The position numbers and the translations under genes are program-made. A stretch of DNA of 64,000 bases from Linyphia triangularis. Taxonomy: Eukaryota; Arthropoda; Arachnida; Araneae; Linyphiidae. Location: the NCBI GenBank assembly GCA_963978545.1, contig OZ021723.1, positions 6,020,273-6,084,272 of the forward strand, given 5' to 3'. The notes beneath the pieces were generated by a model. The model made no database searches. It was not told the origin of the DNA and was given only the letters and a program-made list of their open reading frames with translations. Of the stretch, positions 11,101-23,327 are shown piece by piece. The first letter of the stretch is position 1. Each line of letters opens with the position of its first letter.

Positions 11101-13476
11101 ATAAATATTTATTATGAATAAGTATAGTACTCGAAAGCACTGTAAATGATGCTTAGTCTAAGTAATGAAAAGTCTAATCATTTGATTATTCGGCACAGTA
11201 AAAATATGGTATAAATATTTATTATGAATAAGTATAGTACTCGAAAGCAATGTAAATGATGCTTAGTCTAAGTAATGAAAAGTCTAATCATTTGATTATT
11301 CGGCGCAGTAAAAATATGGTATAAATATTTATTATGAATAAGTATAGTACTCGAAAGCACTGTAAATGATGCTTAGTCTAAGTAATGAAAAGTCTAATCA
11401 TTTGATTATTCGGCACAGTAAAAATATGGTATAAATATTTATTATGAATAAGTATAGTACTCGAAAGCAATGTAAATGATGCTTAGTCTAAGTAATGAAA
11501 AGTCTAATCATTTGATTATTCGGCACAGTAAAAATATGGTATAAATATTTATTATGAATAAGTATAGTACTCGAAAGCACTGTAAATGATGCTTAGTCTA
11601 AGTAATGAAAAGTCTAATCATTTGATTATTCGGCACAGTAAAAATATGGTATAAATATTTATTATGAATAAGTATAGTACTCGAAAGCACTGTAAATGAT
11701 GCTTAGTCTAGTAATGAAAAGTCTAATCATTTGATTATTCGGCACAGTAAAAATATGGTATAAATATTTATTATGAATAAGTATAGTACTCGAAAGCACT
11801 GCAAATGATGCTTAGTCTAGTAATGAAAAGTCTAATCATTTGATTATTCGGCACAGTAAAAATATGGTATAAATATTTATTATGAATAAGTATAGTACTC
11901 GAAAGCACTGTAAATGATGCTTAGTCTAAGTAATGAAAAGTCTAATCATTTGATTATTCGGCGCAGTAAAAATATGGTATAAATATTTATTATGAATAAG
12001 TATAGTACTCGAAAGCACTGCAAATGATGCTTAGTCTAGTAATGAAAAGTCTAATCATTTGATTATTCGGCACAGTAAAAATATGGTATAAATATTTATT
12101 ATGAATAAGTATAGTACTCGAAAGCACTGTAAATGATGCTTAGTCTAGTAATGAAAAGTCTAATCATTTGATTATTCGGCACAGTAAAAATATGGTATAA
12201 ATATTTATTATGAATAAGTATAGTACTCGAAAGCACTGTAAATGATGCTTAGTCTAAGTAATGAAAAGTCTAATCATTTGATTATTCGGCGCAGTAAAAA
12301 TATGGTATAAATATTTATTATGAATAAGTATAGTACTCGAAAGCATTGTAAATGATGCTTAGTCTAAGTAATGAAAAGTCTAATCATTTGATTATTCAGC
12401 GCAGTAAAAATATGGTATAAATATTTATTATGAATAAGTATAGTACTCGAAAGCACTGTAAATGATGCTTAGTCTAAGTAATGAAAAGTCTAATCATTTG
12501 ATTATTCAGCGCAGTAAAAATATGGTATAAATATTTATTATGAATAAGTATAGTACTCGAAGCACTGCAAATGATGCTTAGTCTAAGTAATGAAAAGTCT
12601 AATCATTTGATTATTCAGCGCAGTAAAAATATGGTATAAATATTTATTATGAATAAGTATAGTACTCGAAAGCACTGTAAATGATGCTTAGTCTAAGTAA
12701 TGAAAAGTCTAATCATTTGATTATTCAGCGCAGTAAAAATATGGTATAAATATTTATTATGAATAAGTATAGTACTCGAAGCACTGCAAATGATGCTTAG
12801 TCTAAGTAATGAAAAGTCTAATCATTTGATTATTCGGCACAGTAAAAATATGGTATAAATATTTATTATGAATAAGTATAGTACTCGAAAGCACTGTAAA
12901 TGATGCTTAGTCTAGTAATGAAAAGTCTAATCATTTGATTATTCGGCACAGTAAAAATATGGTATAAATATTTATTATGAATAAGTATAGTACTCGAAAG
13001 CACTGTAAATGATGCTTAGTCTAAGTAATGAAAAGTCTAATCATTTGATTATTCGGCGCAGTAAAAATATGGTATAAATATTTATTATGAATAAGTATAG
13101 TACTCGAAAGCATTGTAAATGATGCTTAGTCTAAGTAATGAAAAGTCTAATCATTTGATTATTCAGCGCAGTAAAAATATGGTATAAATATTTATTATGA
13201 ATAAGTATAGTACTCGAAAGCACTGTAAATGATGCTTAGTCTAAGTAATGAAAAGTCTAATCATTTGATTATTCAGCGCAGTAAAAATATGGTATAAATA
13301 TTTATTATGAATAAGTATAGTACTCGAAGCACTGCAAATGATGCTTAGTCTAAGTAATGAAAAGTCTAATCATTTGATTATTCAGCGCAGTAAAAATATG
13401 GTATAAATATTTATTATGAATAAGTATAGTACTCGAAAGCACTGCAAATGATGCTTGTAATGAAAAGTCTAACTGT
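8150..13476 (+). repeat. 110-bp satellite array (about 45-48 units)
   Basis: The unit is about 110 bp and contains AAAAGTCTAATCATTTGATT, AAATATTTATTATGAATAAG, AGTATAGTACTCGAAAGCAC and TGTAAATGATGCTTAG. Units before about 8960 are strongly diverged. From 8960 to 13476 they are nearly identical. Variants are TCTAAGTAAT (110 bp) or TCTAGTAAT (109 bp), GGCACAG / GGCGCAG / CAGCGCAG, and CACTG / CAATG / CATTG. A block of seven units, about 766 bp long, near 12125-12890 restarts at 12890 with the first five unit types in the same order, so higher-order structure is present. No frame runs through it. Confidence 0.95.
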
Positions 13477-13497
13477 TGCTGATTGTCTTTTTCCAAG

Positions 13498-13563
13498 GGT
13501 GACGGGATGCCCCCTTTCTCGGCTTACGGTGCACCTCCTTTTGCGGCCATGATGTCCAAAGAG
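13498..13563 (+). CDS. candidate 66-nt coding exon, unassigned
   Basis: A GC-rich, non-repetitive 66-bp segment sits between a good 3' splice site (GATTGTCTTTTTCCAAG, AG at 13496-13497) and a 5' splice site (GAG|GTACAT at 13564). It is open in one frame only, with phase 0 at both ends: 22 codons, G-D-G then MPPFSAYGAPPFAAMMSKE. Proline, alanine, aromatic and methionine residues dominate, as in low-complexity regions of transcription regulators. It begins only 21 bp after the satellite. Its phase would fit the groucho exon at 27691, so an upstream or alternative N-terminal exon is possible. The part AYGAPPFAAMMS also loosely resembles the SP region of TLE proteins, which should lie far downstream of the Q domain. 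It may equally belong to another gene. Identity is open. Confidence 0.45.
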
Positions 13564-13734
13564 GTACATTTTGTTAGGACTAACATCCTCTAATCAGCAG
13601 CCCACTAATCACTTTAACCTCACGACTGCTTGATCGCAAACTAACACGTGTCTGCCTGCTTTCCATTGGCATTTGTTGTGCGATATTAAATTTAACATTA
13701 TTCTTTTACTTAGTATTCTTAACAGGGTTCGTAC
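13564..13734. other. intron-like spacer
   Basis: Moderately GC-richer than its surroundings, with no recognised feature. Confidence 0.4.
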
Positions 13735-13748
13735 AGTACTTAAAAGTC

Positions 13749-13937
13749 GCCGACCAAACGGTATAGTGGTTAGCGTGCTAGCTTCTAGACCGCGAGGTTG
13801 CGGGTTCCGAGTCCCGTGTTAGGCATGGGTGTTTGTAAATGTATGTTGGCTTGTCTAATGACGAATGTTTCGGTGCATTATAGCCCTCGTGTTGCTGACG
13901 GCGCCAGATAATCTGAAAACAACCAACCAACAACCAA
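13749..13937 (+). mobile_element. tRNA-derived SINE, copy 2
   Basis: Same family as the copy at 4639. It is flanked by a perfect 14-bp target duplication AGTACTTAAAAGTC at 13735-13748 and 13938-13951. The A box is intact. The B box carries an extra C (GGTTCCGAGTCC). The tail is AACAACCAACCAACAACC. Confidence 0.9.
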
Positions 13938-13951
13938 AGTACTTAAAAGTC

Positions 13952-15745
13952 CTTAAGAACCAGTTATTTTTGTTAGGTCCTTATAAAAGGGCCATTATAG
14001 TCCTTATTTTTGATTTCCCCCAAATTTTTTTTAGTTATCCCAATTTTGATTTGTACTTGGTCCAAATGGGCGCCACCAGGAAGGTGCAAAGGTGTCCATT
14101 TCATTTTAATTTGCTATTTTAAAATCTAACTATTTATGAAATTTTTATTAAGATATCCAATTGGAAAGTCAAGGTTGAAACAAAAAATTAACAGTCTTGC
14201 ACCCCTTAAGAGCCGTCTGCACCCCCCTGAAAATATTTCTGCGGTGTCCATGTTGGTCCTAATACAAGTTTGAATTTCTTTTCTATTGGAGGAGCAGTTT
14301 TATCCTTCAAGTTGCTTGCAATAGACTTATTTCTAGGAAGACTTTACTTCTTTTTACTTCAAATGTGGATGGACATTTCTTATACGTAAAAACATAGTTG
14401 TCCATGTTGTAAATAAAATTCTATTAAAACATCATTTGATTCTTTTAATATAATGTTTTGAATTTATGTGTAACAAGCAATGGATTTTGATAACTACAAA
14501 ACCATAAGACGTCATTCAAAAGATCATTAAAAAGTCTTTAAAAACTACTTATTTTTTACTTTTCATTAGCTGTATGAACTCTGCTTAAGTTAATCTGTTT
14601 TTGTCTAGTCTTTTATTGTGTTTGATAAAGGATATAAAATGTAAAATCTAACCACTAATGCCATTATGTCGTAGAGGAACGGTTCAGGAGGAAAGGTGTC
14701 CAATCTTAACTCCTCCTGGAATCTTCCCATTTCAGCATTCATGAAATAATATACAACTGTTAGAATGTAGACATCACCGCGTAATTTCATCCAAACAAAT
14801 TTCAATTGCTCTTGACTATCTTTAGTGTCACACAGAGAAATTTTTTAACGAGATTTTCATTTTAGATTATTGCTTCGTGTTTTAGTTCGGCATAAAATCT
14901 TTAAGTTGTACGTATAGGTATTGACATTTTTTTTTTTTTTTTTTTTTTAAATTTTCTATTTAAAAATGAGACCTTTGCACATTGAAAAGTACATTATTTG
15001 TTAAACTATTTTCAATATTCTTTTTTTTTTTTTTTTAATTTCATTAATTTTAATAATTAATTAACATTTATTCAATTAATTAGGCTAATTTTGAACGGTA
15101 ATTACAAAAAATCTAATTTACTCACAAATACAATATTGGTATTTAATAATGCTGAATACTCAGCTCAATGTTTTGACCCTATTAACAAAATTATGCAGTT
15201 TGTATATTTTGTGATATCTTGCTTTAGCTGAATGTATGATAAAAATCTATGTCTTTTATACAAAATCTTATCTTCAAAAATTCTATTAAAAATATATTTA
15301 TTTACCAATCACTTAGTATTTAGAGTCAAAACATTAAACAACTTATGCAGATTTTATAGCAAAAACAAAATAAAGCAATATTATTTAAACTCTAGTTATT
15401 ACTGATAGCATGAAATGCAAACTGAAGAAACTGCATTTTGAGAAAAACTTTTACAAGATCATGTTTGCTATAAAAGACTGTTATTATTATATTGATTATT
15501 ATATATTTACATTTTAGTATGCTCCTACATCATAAGGCTTTCCTTCTTTTGTGTTATTTTTATTCTGTTTTTGTGTTTAGAGGTCTCACAAATCTTTACC
15601 GATTTTTAACCTATACGTACACATTAAATTAGAAACACTTCACATAAATCTTAATGAATTGTTAACATCGAAATTTTTGTACTCTTCTTCTCTGTGATGA
15701 CAACTTGAGATATTTCTGAAATTTGGGTGCACATGATTTCTATAA
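13952..15745. other. AT-rich sequence without recognisable features
   Basis: Long A/T stretches with T-runs near 14930-14948 and 15022-15036. Small open frames (for example 14605-14805 on the minus strand) show no domain or repeat relation, so nothing is called. Confidence 0.5.
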
Positions 15746-15747
15746 TA

Positions 15748-16398
15748 GACTGAGAGGCGACTGCAATTTTTGGACTCCATCGAACATCATTCTGAATTTT
15801 TATTAGAAATTAGAGAAAAGTGAGTAGATTACGAATCCACTGGTCTGCCTTAACAAAAAAGGCCGAAACTGGTCAAAAATCGACTTTTAATAAGTTGAAC
15901 TAAATCCAATTGCCAAATGCGCATTAACTTGCCAAATAATGAGCATTTTTTTTATTTGGTAACCCTCACTCTTTAATTTTCAATTAAGAAGGTTGCAGAC
16001 GATTCGTATGTGTGGCAACGGTCTACTTGCATCTATTAAAAGGGAGCCAAGTTGGCAAAAAATATTACGTCACTTATGACGTAACTAATGTCGCCAATTT
16101 GGCTTACTTTTAAAAGATATAAGATTTCCAAGCCAGAAATCGTTTGCGCTTTTTCTCATTGAAAATCAAAATGAAGTGGGTTGCCAGACGAATAAGTTTG
16201 TTCTATTTTTCGCAAGTTATGGCGCATTTGGCAATCGGATTTTAGTTCAACTAATTCCAAGTCGATTATTGATCAGTTTCGGCCATTTTTGCCACGGCAG
16301 ACCAGTGGATTCGTAATCTACTCACTTTTCTCCCATTTCTATAAAAAATTCAGAATGATGTTCGATGGGGTCCAAAAATTGCCAGTCGCCTCTCGGAC
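15748..16398 (-). mobile_element. MITE family A, full copy 1 (inverse orientation)
   Basis: A 651-bp foldback element is flanked by TA on both sides. The ends are GACTGAGAGGCGACTGCAAT and, at the right, GCCTCTCGGAC. Long subterminal inverted repeats (GGATTCGTAATCTACTCAC against its complement) extend over about 200 bp. At the centre an inverted pair TTACGTCA-CTTA-TGACGTAA lies at 16065-16084. TA duplication suggests Tc1/mariner-type mobilisation. No transposase frame is present. Confidence 0.85.
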
Positions 16399-16399
16399 T

Positions 16400-17148
16400 A
16401 TAATGTCTTCAAATTATGGACGTGGACTATACAGCGTCGAAATATTGTTACCAGAATATTGCGTTTCAAAGGAAAAACGTATTCCATTAGGTGTTTCAAA
16501 GGGAAGATGCCCTGAATTTGTGTCTCGAATGGAAGAAAACCCAATTTAATTAATGAGTGTGACAATCAACTCGATTTGCCTTAATCAAATTCAGATTGAT
16601 CACTGAAGTAATCGAACCTGAGACCCTCTATATGTAAGTTTAGGGTTCTGCTTTTAAGCCATGAGTTTGGTTCTTTTTTTTTACTATTTTATAATTTTTT
16701 ATTTTTCTTTGTACATCGATAGGACTGTAAAATGAAATGTAGGTGTGACAATCTTGTTGTTTTGTTGGAAATATTTGGAATTAAGAAAATTGTTTTTGTA
16801 CCAGATACTTTTGTAAGTATTGAAGCCTATCACTGATTTGAATTAACATGCATTATAACTAAATTTAATCACTGCAAATGAATTAAAAACTGCATGCAGT
16901 AAGAAACACATTATTCAATTACTTTTTTTTACAAGTCAATTTTATTTCTCAGAAAATAAAATGCATACTATTTGAAGCTGAAGTTAGTAGTTAAGTCAAC
17001 AGCGTAATAAAATCCAATATGCAACCACAACGATATTATTTCCTATCAAGAGACTTAATTTCAAGAAATTAGTCTATCTGAGCCTTACTTTAGTGTGTTC
17101 GAAAAATTACTTTTTTATTACTATTAAACATGGTTACTTCCATATAGA
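16400..17148. other. unassigned AT-rich spacer
   Basis: The open frame 16289-16549 begins inside the MITE and reads out of it, without a domain, so it is not called as a gene. Nothing else is recognised. Confidence 0.45.
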
Positions 17149-17152
17149 TTAA

Positions 17153-17884
17153 AGGGGTCCAGTACCGAAATTTCTTCAAAAATCCCAATTTTTTTTTCTG
17201 ATTTAAAAAAATAGTTCATACATTCCTGAAGAGAATGATGTTTTTATCTTATTCCTCCGGTGATTAGAACGCCACAAAATTACCTGTGATTTAAACATCA
17301 CTAATGGGCTTAACACATTGAAGCGTCTGCTTAAAGTGCGTTTTTCGAGCACTAGTGTTTTTCACAGATGTTGCATATTTAAATCGATATATCTCCAGAA
17401 CCATTAACAATTGACTATTCAAATTTTTGGAGCATTTAATTTATATAGTTTTAAATATTTTTTCTTCACAGAATTTTATTTTTTTTAATTCTGTTTTAAA
17501 ATATAACATTTAGCGTAAAAGATAACATAAAAAAAGAAAAAATTTCAATATTTTAACTTTGAGAATTTTTTAAATTTTTTTTAATTCACCTATCAAAATT
17601 CTGTGAAGATAAAATTTTCTTTATATAATTATGTATTACAGAAAGCTTTCACTTTGAATTTTTTTTTATTTTTTCTTGACTTATATCAAAATACGCAAAC
17701 ATCAATTATTATGGATTTTTCTTGGTTTTTAATTTTTTTTTTTAAATAACTAAACACAATATTTAAAAAAAAAAAAAAAAAAACACTTTCTCAAAGATAT
17801 AAAAATAGTATCCCATACATAAAATAAATTTTTGACATAAAAATTTACATAAATAAAGTTTTATTTATTTTCGGTACCGGACCC
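17153..17884 (+). mobile_element. TTAA-type MITE, family P3, copy 1
   Basis: Termini are AGGGGTCCAGTACCGAAAT (after TTAA at 17149-17152) and TTTCGGTACCGGACCCC, followed by a degenerate TAAA. The internal stretch CTTATTCCTCCGGTGATTAG matches, in inverse, the copy at 57909-58619. About 730 bp with no frame. Confidence 0.75.
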
Positions 17885-18005
17885 CTAAATTGCTTTACAC
17901 ATCAAGAAATTTAACAAACAATTGATTGTTCTTATTTCTGTTTTTTTTTGTGATGATCCACTATTAAATCCTTTGTACAAACATCAATTTTGGTTGTGGG
18001 CATCG

Positions 18006-18284
18006 GACAAATCTGCGGAATCCTTAATTAACCCATTTGCCATCATATGATCGGATTGAAACTTGGAAGACAGATTCGATGTCGATGAGAATGTATTCTA
18101 TCAAGTTGTCGGAGTTATCAATGTCACTAAAAGGTCGCTTTCACACACGTTTCTATAATCTGTTTAGAATACTAATAAATGCCATTCAAGCGATCATTGT
18201 TGCAACTCTTTGCTGTTGCCAGAATTATTTTAAATCAGAAAAAAATAAAAGATAATTGGACTTGAATTCACACATTCATTATTA
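18006..18284 (+). repeat. dispersed repeat family B, partial copy
   Basis: Contains AAATCTGCGGAATCC, AGACAGATTCGATGTCGATG and CACTAAAAGGTCGCTTTCAC as in the copies at 2586 and 63391. It is cut at its 3' end by a MITE A insertion. Confidence 0.75.
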
Positions 18285-18610
18285 GTCCGAGAGGCGACTG
18301 CAATTTTTGGACCCCATCGAACATCTTTCTGAATTTTTTATAGAAATTGGAGAAAAGTGAGTAGATTACGAATCCACGAATCCGAAACTGATCAAAAATC
18401 GACTTGGAATGAGTTGAACTAAAATCCGATTGCCAAATATGTCATAACTTGCAAAAAAGAGAACAAACTTTTTCGTCTGGCAACCCTGCATTTTGATTTT
18501 CAATGAGAAAAAGCGCAAACGATTTCTGATCTCTGGCTTGGAAAATTTTTATCTTTTAAAAGTAAGCCAAATTGGCGACATCAGTTACGTCATCAGTAAA
18601 TAGGTCATTA
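18285..18610 (+). mobile_element. MITE family A, left-half copy
   Basis: Starts GTCCGAGAGGCGACTGC after TA, follows the consensus through GCCAAATTGGCGACATCAG and TTACGTCATCAG, then loses similarity just past the centre. It carries a deletion around the GGCAAAAATGGCC stretch. Confidence 0.8.
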
Positions 18611-19371
18611 GTAGATAGCTATAAAAATTAAGATGACTACTTTTTATAAAGGTTTAAGATGAATTAGCACTTTCAATGTGAGGAAAGAAGAAAAAATGTA
18701 TTTTTTAGGCATATTAAAATAAAATAAAATTTTCATGAGCTAGTCTTGATTTACGCTTTTACAAACTTTTGAAGTACAATCTCGAAGTATTTTTCAACGA
18801 TTTCTCAGATGGAAGAAATATAAATTTAATTCTGTTGCCTTCTCCTGTTTCTTGCCACCTCGCTGCGATTTGAAGTGATCAGAATGCTACATCGCATAGA
18901 AGATTAGAATCTCATTTTACGTCGTTCTTGGATACTTAAAGTGTTAGAAAAGATGTCTTCAACTCGTTTCTGGTACTTAAATCTATTTTTGTCATTGGTT
19001 TTACTTTTAAATTATTCTGCGATTTTAAAGCGGAGCTAGAAAACTTAAATTTATCTGTTTTTAACGCTGAAGATGTTTTAATTCTTGGAAACGAGTCTTG
19101 TGTTATAATTCGTTCTTGAACATAGAACAATTTATTGTATTGTTTCAGTAGTAGTCAAATTCCACTGCTATCATTTATTCTTGAACTCTGGAACTATACG
19201 AAATTTTACGAATTCAGAAAAATTGGAATTAGGCGTTGCCTGATTTCTTTTGTTAAAGTTCTTTTACATTACATACAATTTTTGGAATTAATTATTAATC
19301 CTTATAACCAAAAGTTATGTTCAATGAAACTTTATTGCAAAGATAAATTTATATTTATAATATCTGGCACG

Positions 19372-19372
<1 letters not shown>
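18611..19372. other. unassigned spacer
   Basis: Two overlapping open frames on opposite strands (18936-19130 and 19135-19476) show no domain. The second runs into the microsatellite and LTR. Confidence 0.45.

Positions 19373-19373
<1 letters not shown>

Positions 19374-19402
<29 letters not shown>
19374..19402. repeat. (TA)n microsatellite
   Basis: A pure TA run directly abuts the LTR start. Confidence 0.9.
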
Positions 19403-19403
<1 letters not shown>

Positions 19404-19408
<5 letters not shown>

Positions 19409-20308
19409 CGTGGTACGGGTTCGAAAGATTTGACGCCAAAGCAGAACAAAACTTGCAGAAATTTATTCCAAAATAACTCTTCAGAGTTCTCTTACAGCTC
19501 CAGAACTTCTTGTTCTAGTAGACACAATACAACTCTTTTCACCTCAATAGAGCACAAAACAGCAGTTAAAAACTTGACAACAACTGCTAAATCACCGCAA
19601 AAGACAATGCAATACAGTTCGCTCAGTATCTTCAGTCAACTAATTCAGTGACTCAAAATCCAAGAACTAACTTCAGTCAACTATCGGACTCGGCTAACAA
19701 CTAGCTCCGTGACTCAAAATCAGTCAACTCACTAAGTCAGGAATATAGCTCTCACAATGAACGTTGAGAGACAACTAACTCCGAATCACAACTAACTCAG
19801 TGATTCAAAATCAACTAACTACTAACCAACTCAGGTCGCGCTTATATAGGAGTGGCTGCGAACATACTTGAACCTTCCAGAGATGGACATTTGGAGAACT
19901 TTCCAGACAGTAGTCGAAAAATCCTATACATGTACATACATGGGATACATGTACCAAAAATGTCGCCAAATGGTTGCCAAGTTTGGCAAAATTTGGCGAT
20001 TTCTTGCAAAATTTGGCGATTTCTTGCAAAATTTGGCGACAAAAATTAGTCGTCAAAACCATCGCCAACTTGGCTCTATCTCGCCAATTTGGCGAGATTC
20101 CCATTACCATAATGTTAAATGCCCTGCCCCTTGAAACTCGCTTCCCAGAGTTACCTCTGTAAAACTCGTTATCAAGCATTGAGAGATTCATTGCTGGGAA
20201 ACAAACCAAGACGAACCATTGCACTGCCTTACGCGAGATGAACATAAATTTTACTATTTACAAAATTAACACTACGAAATATTTACAAATGTACAAAAAT
20301 TCGTAACA
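19404..20308 (+). mobile_element. solo LTR, copy 2
   Basis: Begins TGTTGCGTGGTACGGG and ends AAATTCGTAACA. It is about 905 bp, longer than copy 1 because it carries internal repeats such as three AATTTGGCGATTTCTTGC-like units near 19985-20040. CTTATATAGG lies at 19841-19850. The target duplication cannot be judged because the element sits in a TA run. The three overlapping frames here (up to 144 codons) are LTR sequence, not genes. Confidence 0.75.
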
Positions 20309-20988
20309 ATATATATATAATTATTTATTTTTTAGTTAGGTTGTCAACGTAAATTTTATTCACTCATTTGATGGGGGTACGGAATATCTGGAGCATGCCT
20401 GTAACCAGGATTTTTTTTCGGAGCGAATATTTGATTAAATACATGTTACAAGTTACACACAAAAAAAAAAGAAGAAAAAGAAGGGAAAGTGGTGAAAGAA
20501 GTTTCCACACAATTTGAGGGTGGGGTGGTCCCCCCTCCCCCTCATGTCTATGACCCTGATCTGAGGGGACTGGGATGTTATTATGAAATCAATTATTACA
20601 TTTTTTTTGTTCCGTCTTCGAAAAAATAAGATAACTACGAAATCTGCCTCCTCATCTAAAAAAAAAAAAAAAAAAACTGGCGTAATTGAGCTTATGTAAA
20701 AGAAATATTTACCTTAATTGCAAATCACAATTTACTCATTAACGCGGCGGCGACGTGTGTAAGTTTCTGGTGCTGCATTCTTGGTTGAATCTGACATTTT
20801 GGGGTATAGTATTTAAGAGTTTATAAAAAGTATTTTGTTTCCTGTACTATCAATGAAAAGGTGTACCATTATTATTGAAATTCGAACAAAATTTTGTACT
20901 TGTGACAGCGATGTTTCCCTAAAAGAACTTGTGGCCGGGCATGAGTGAATCATTTCACGTGAATTTACTGAACTTAGCTCCTGAATAA
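20309..20988. other. unassigned, low-complexity patches
   Basis: A-rich runs and a mixed patch GGGTGGGGTGGTCCCCCCTC near 20518. It resembles a decayed dispersed repeat but no family is assigned. Confidence 0.4.
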
Positions 20989-20990
20989 TA

Positions 20991-21648
20991 GTCCGAGAGG
21001 CGACTGCAATTTTTGGACCCCATCGAACATCATTCTGAATTTTTTATAGAGATTGGGGAAAAGTGAATAGATTAGGAATCCACTGGTCTGCAGTGGCAAA
21101 AATGGCCGAAACTGATCAAAAATCGACTGGGAATGAGTTGAACTAAAATTCGATTGCCAAATATGTCATAACTTGCCAAAAAGAGAACAAACTTATTCGT
21201 CTGGCAACCCTGCATTTTGATTTTCAGTGGGAAAAAGCGCAAACGATTTCTGATCTCTGGCTTGGAAAATTTGTATCTTTTAAAAACAAGCCAAATTGGC
21301 GACATTAGTTACGTCATCAGTGACGTAATGTTTATTGCCAACTTGGCTCCCTTTTAATAGATGCAAGTAGACTGTCGCCAGATATCTGAATCGTCTGCAA
21401 CCTTCTTAATTGATAATTAAAGAGTGAGGGTTACCAAATATAAAAAAAATGCGCTTTATTTGGCAATTTATGGCTCATTTGGCAATTGGATTTAGTTCAA
21501 CTTATTAAAAGTCGATTTTTTACCAGTTTCGGCCATTTTTGCCACGGCAGACCAGTGGATTCGTAATCTACTCACTTTTCTCTAATTTCTATAAAAAAAA
21601 TCAGAATGATGTTCGATGGGGTCCAAAAATTGCAAACGCCTCTCAGTC
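20991..21648 (+). mobile_element. MITE family A, full copy 2
   Basis: 658 bp between TA dinucleotides. Left end GTCCGAGAGGCGACTGCAAT, right end GCCTCTCAGTC. Long inverted arms and a centre with the palindromic pair TTACGTCA-TCAG-TGACGTAA at 21309-21328. It has exactly the length of the copy at 31246. No transposase. Confidence 0.9.
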
Positions 21649-21649
21649 T

Positions 21650-22511
21650 ATTGCTCTTTAGTAACTCCTGAATTTTACTATCATAGATTGAGTATGAATG
21701 TCCATATGGAGTCCCTTCTCAAAGAAGCATATATAATAAGAATTGAAGTAAAAAACTAATGTGCCTTTTTTTCTGGCTTTTCAACGTGTATAGTTTTTAG
21801 CATAGGTTAACTTTAGTAAATGTGTTTGGAACGGAAATGTCAACAAATTAATTTCCTTCCCGAAATTCTACATTTTAATTCTGAACTGTTTTTGAAATCC
21901 ACTTCAAAGCCACTAGATTTAAATTATTTGAATGTCGAATTCGCCTCTCATAAAGAGACCAACTCCTCTCTTGATGAAGTGATGATATTCCTAAGGGAGT
22001 CCCGTTTCTCCTTGGCCAAGAGACACTTGTTACGAAGCAGCCTTTGAAACAAATTGCCGCTCTCGGATCCAATTTATTAAAAGTTCCCTTTCTCACTTGG
22101 AAACGTAGTTATCGCTCGGTGTGCGCTGGACCCGGTGTCTAATTTCGGGAGGGTTACTCCGAAAAGATTAAGATTTTAAATAGAATCATAGTGGAGCTTA
22201 TTTCCTCGGTCCACTATTATAGTGGATCAGTGTGCGTTAAGTTTAATTTTGGGAATCGCGCTTGTGGCTTTAATTCAGTTTTCTCCTTCGAAGGGATTAA
22301 ATATTTGGTGAGTGAGATGTTTTCTTCCTTGAAATTTAATTTCTGTGGAATCTTTTGGGGTGAGTAGTTACTGAAAGTGAGTATGTTCATACGAATTCAA
22401 AATCGAGTTATATTCGCTATTGCATCAAGATTTTTTTTTTAATATTTAACTGTTTTATAGCAAAGAGATTTCTTTATGTTTCGAGCTTGAAAATTGAAAA
22501 TATGCGATCTG
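21650..22511. other. unassigned sequence with an opposed pair of small frames
   Basis: The stretch at 21820-22330 is less AT-rich than its surroundings. A 75-codon frame on + (21820-22047) overlaps one on - (21875-22096). No domain, splice context or second copy is recognised. A decayed transposon is possible. Confidence 0.4.
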
Positions 22512-23327
22512 CAGGATTTCCGCGAGTATGGAAGGTCAGGAAATGTCACGGAAAGTCATGAATTTGGACAATGGGTAAATTTTGTTATGGAAAGGCATGA
22601 TTTTGAGCAAAAAAGTGGCCATAAGTCATGATAATACAGTGAATTTCATGGATTTCTAAGTATTTTAAGTAAAATCCGGTAACTGCGGCGTTATAAACGC
22701 CATATATGTTTTTATTTACGTTTTGATGGAAACAACGGTCACAGTTAAAAACCTCAGCCAATGAAAACACTTCTGAACTCCAAATTTGTGACATCACTCG
22801 AGTAAGGTCTCATGGGTGAAAAAAACAAACATGAAACACACATATGAGACATGAAATTAACAGTTTTGATATGCTTGTGTTTAAATTTTTTTGATTTTTT
22901 TTCCCGTCTTCTTTCTTTTGCTATGCGTTGTTGACATCAAAACATTTGATTTTTGATTATATAATTTATTATTATTATTATTGACTTATTCTTTCTTCAT
23001 TTTTTTTATTATTATTTAAGATTGATTAGCTTTTTTAACTCTGAAATATTAAAGAATGGAAAATCATTTTTCACCTTTTCTTCTGATATGGAAGTTACTG
23101 AAACAAGGATTTTCTACTTAATTTGAAACAAAACTAAATAAAAATCATTTTATGATACATTGATTTACTTACTATGTTCCTGTTAGTAAAATTCCTATAG
23201 GTTGTTATTATTATTCCTATTATTTTTTGTCAATTGATTTCTTGAGTCATAGAAAGTTATTTGCTGTAGTCTTGGAAAGTCCTGAAAAGTCAGGGATTTG
23301 TGACCTTTAGTTTTGGCAGAAACCCTG
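22512..23327 (+). mobile_element. possible hAT-like MITE
   Basis: The left end CAGGATTTCCGCGAGTATGG and the inverse of the right end, CAGGGTTTCTGCC, agree with hAT-style termini (CAGGGTT). The GATCT at 22506-22510 and 23328-23332 may be remains of an 8-bp duplication. Internal AATGTCACGGAAAGTCATG and GTCTTGGAAAGTCCTG suit the subterminal region. No transposase frame. Confidence 0.4.

Noticed and set aside
8150..13476. A CRISPR array
   Set aside because: The repetition is continuous with no unique spacers, the unit is 110 bp, and the context is eukaryotic. It is a satellite.
13753..13830. A tRNA gene, as suggested by intact A and B boxes (also at 4640, 28130 and 43280)
   Set aside because: The anticodon stem does not pair and the acceptor stem is missing. 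The copies have target duplications and a common body, so they are SINEs.
19811..20245. 144-codon minus-strand frame and overlapping frames
   Set aside because: They lie within solo LTR copy 2, and the corresponding frame in copy 1 is broken. No protein domain.
3515..20308. The two LTRs as ends of a single 17-kb retrotransposon
   Set aside because: Copy 1 has its own target duplication, and the space between holds a satellite, SINEs and MITEs but no gag or pol text.
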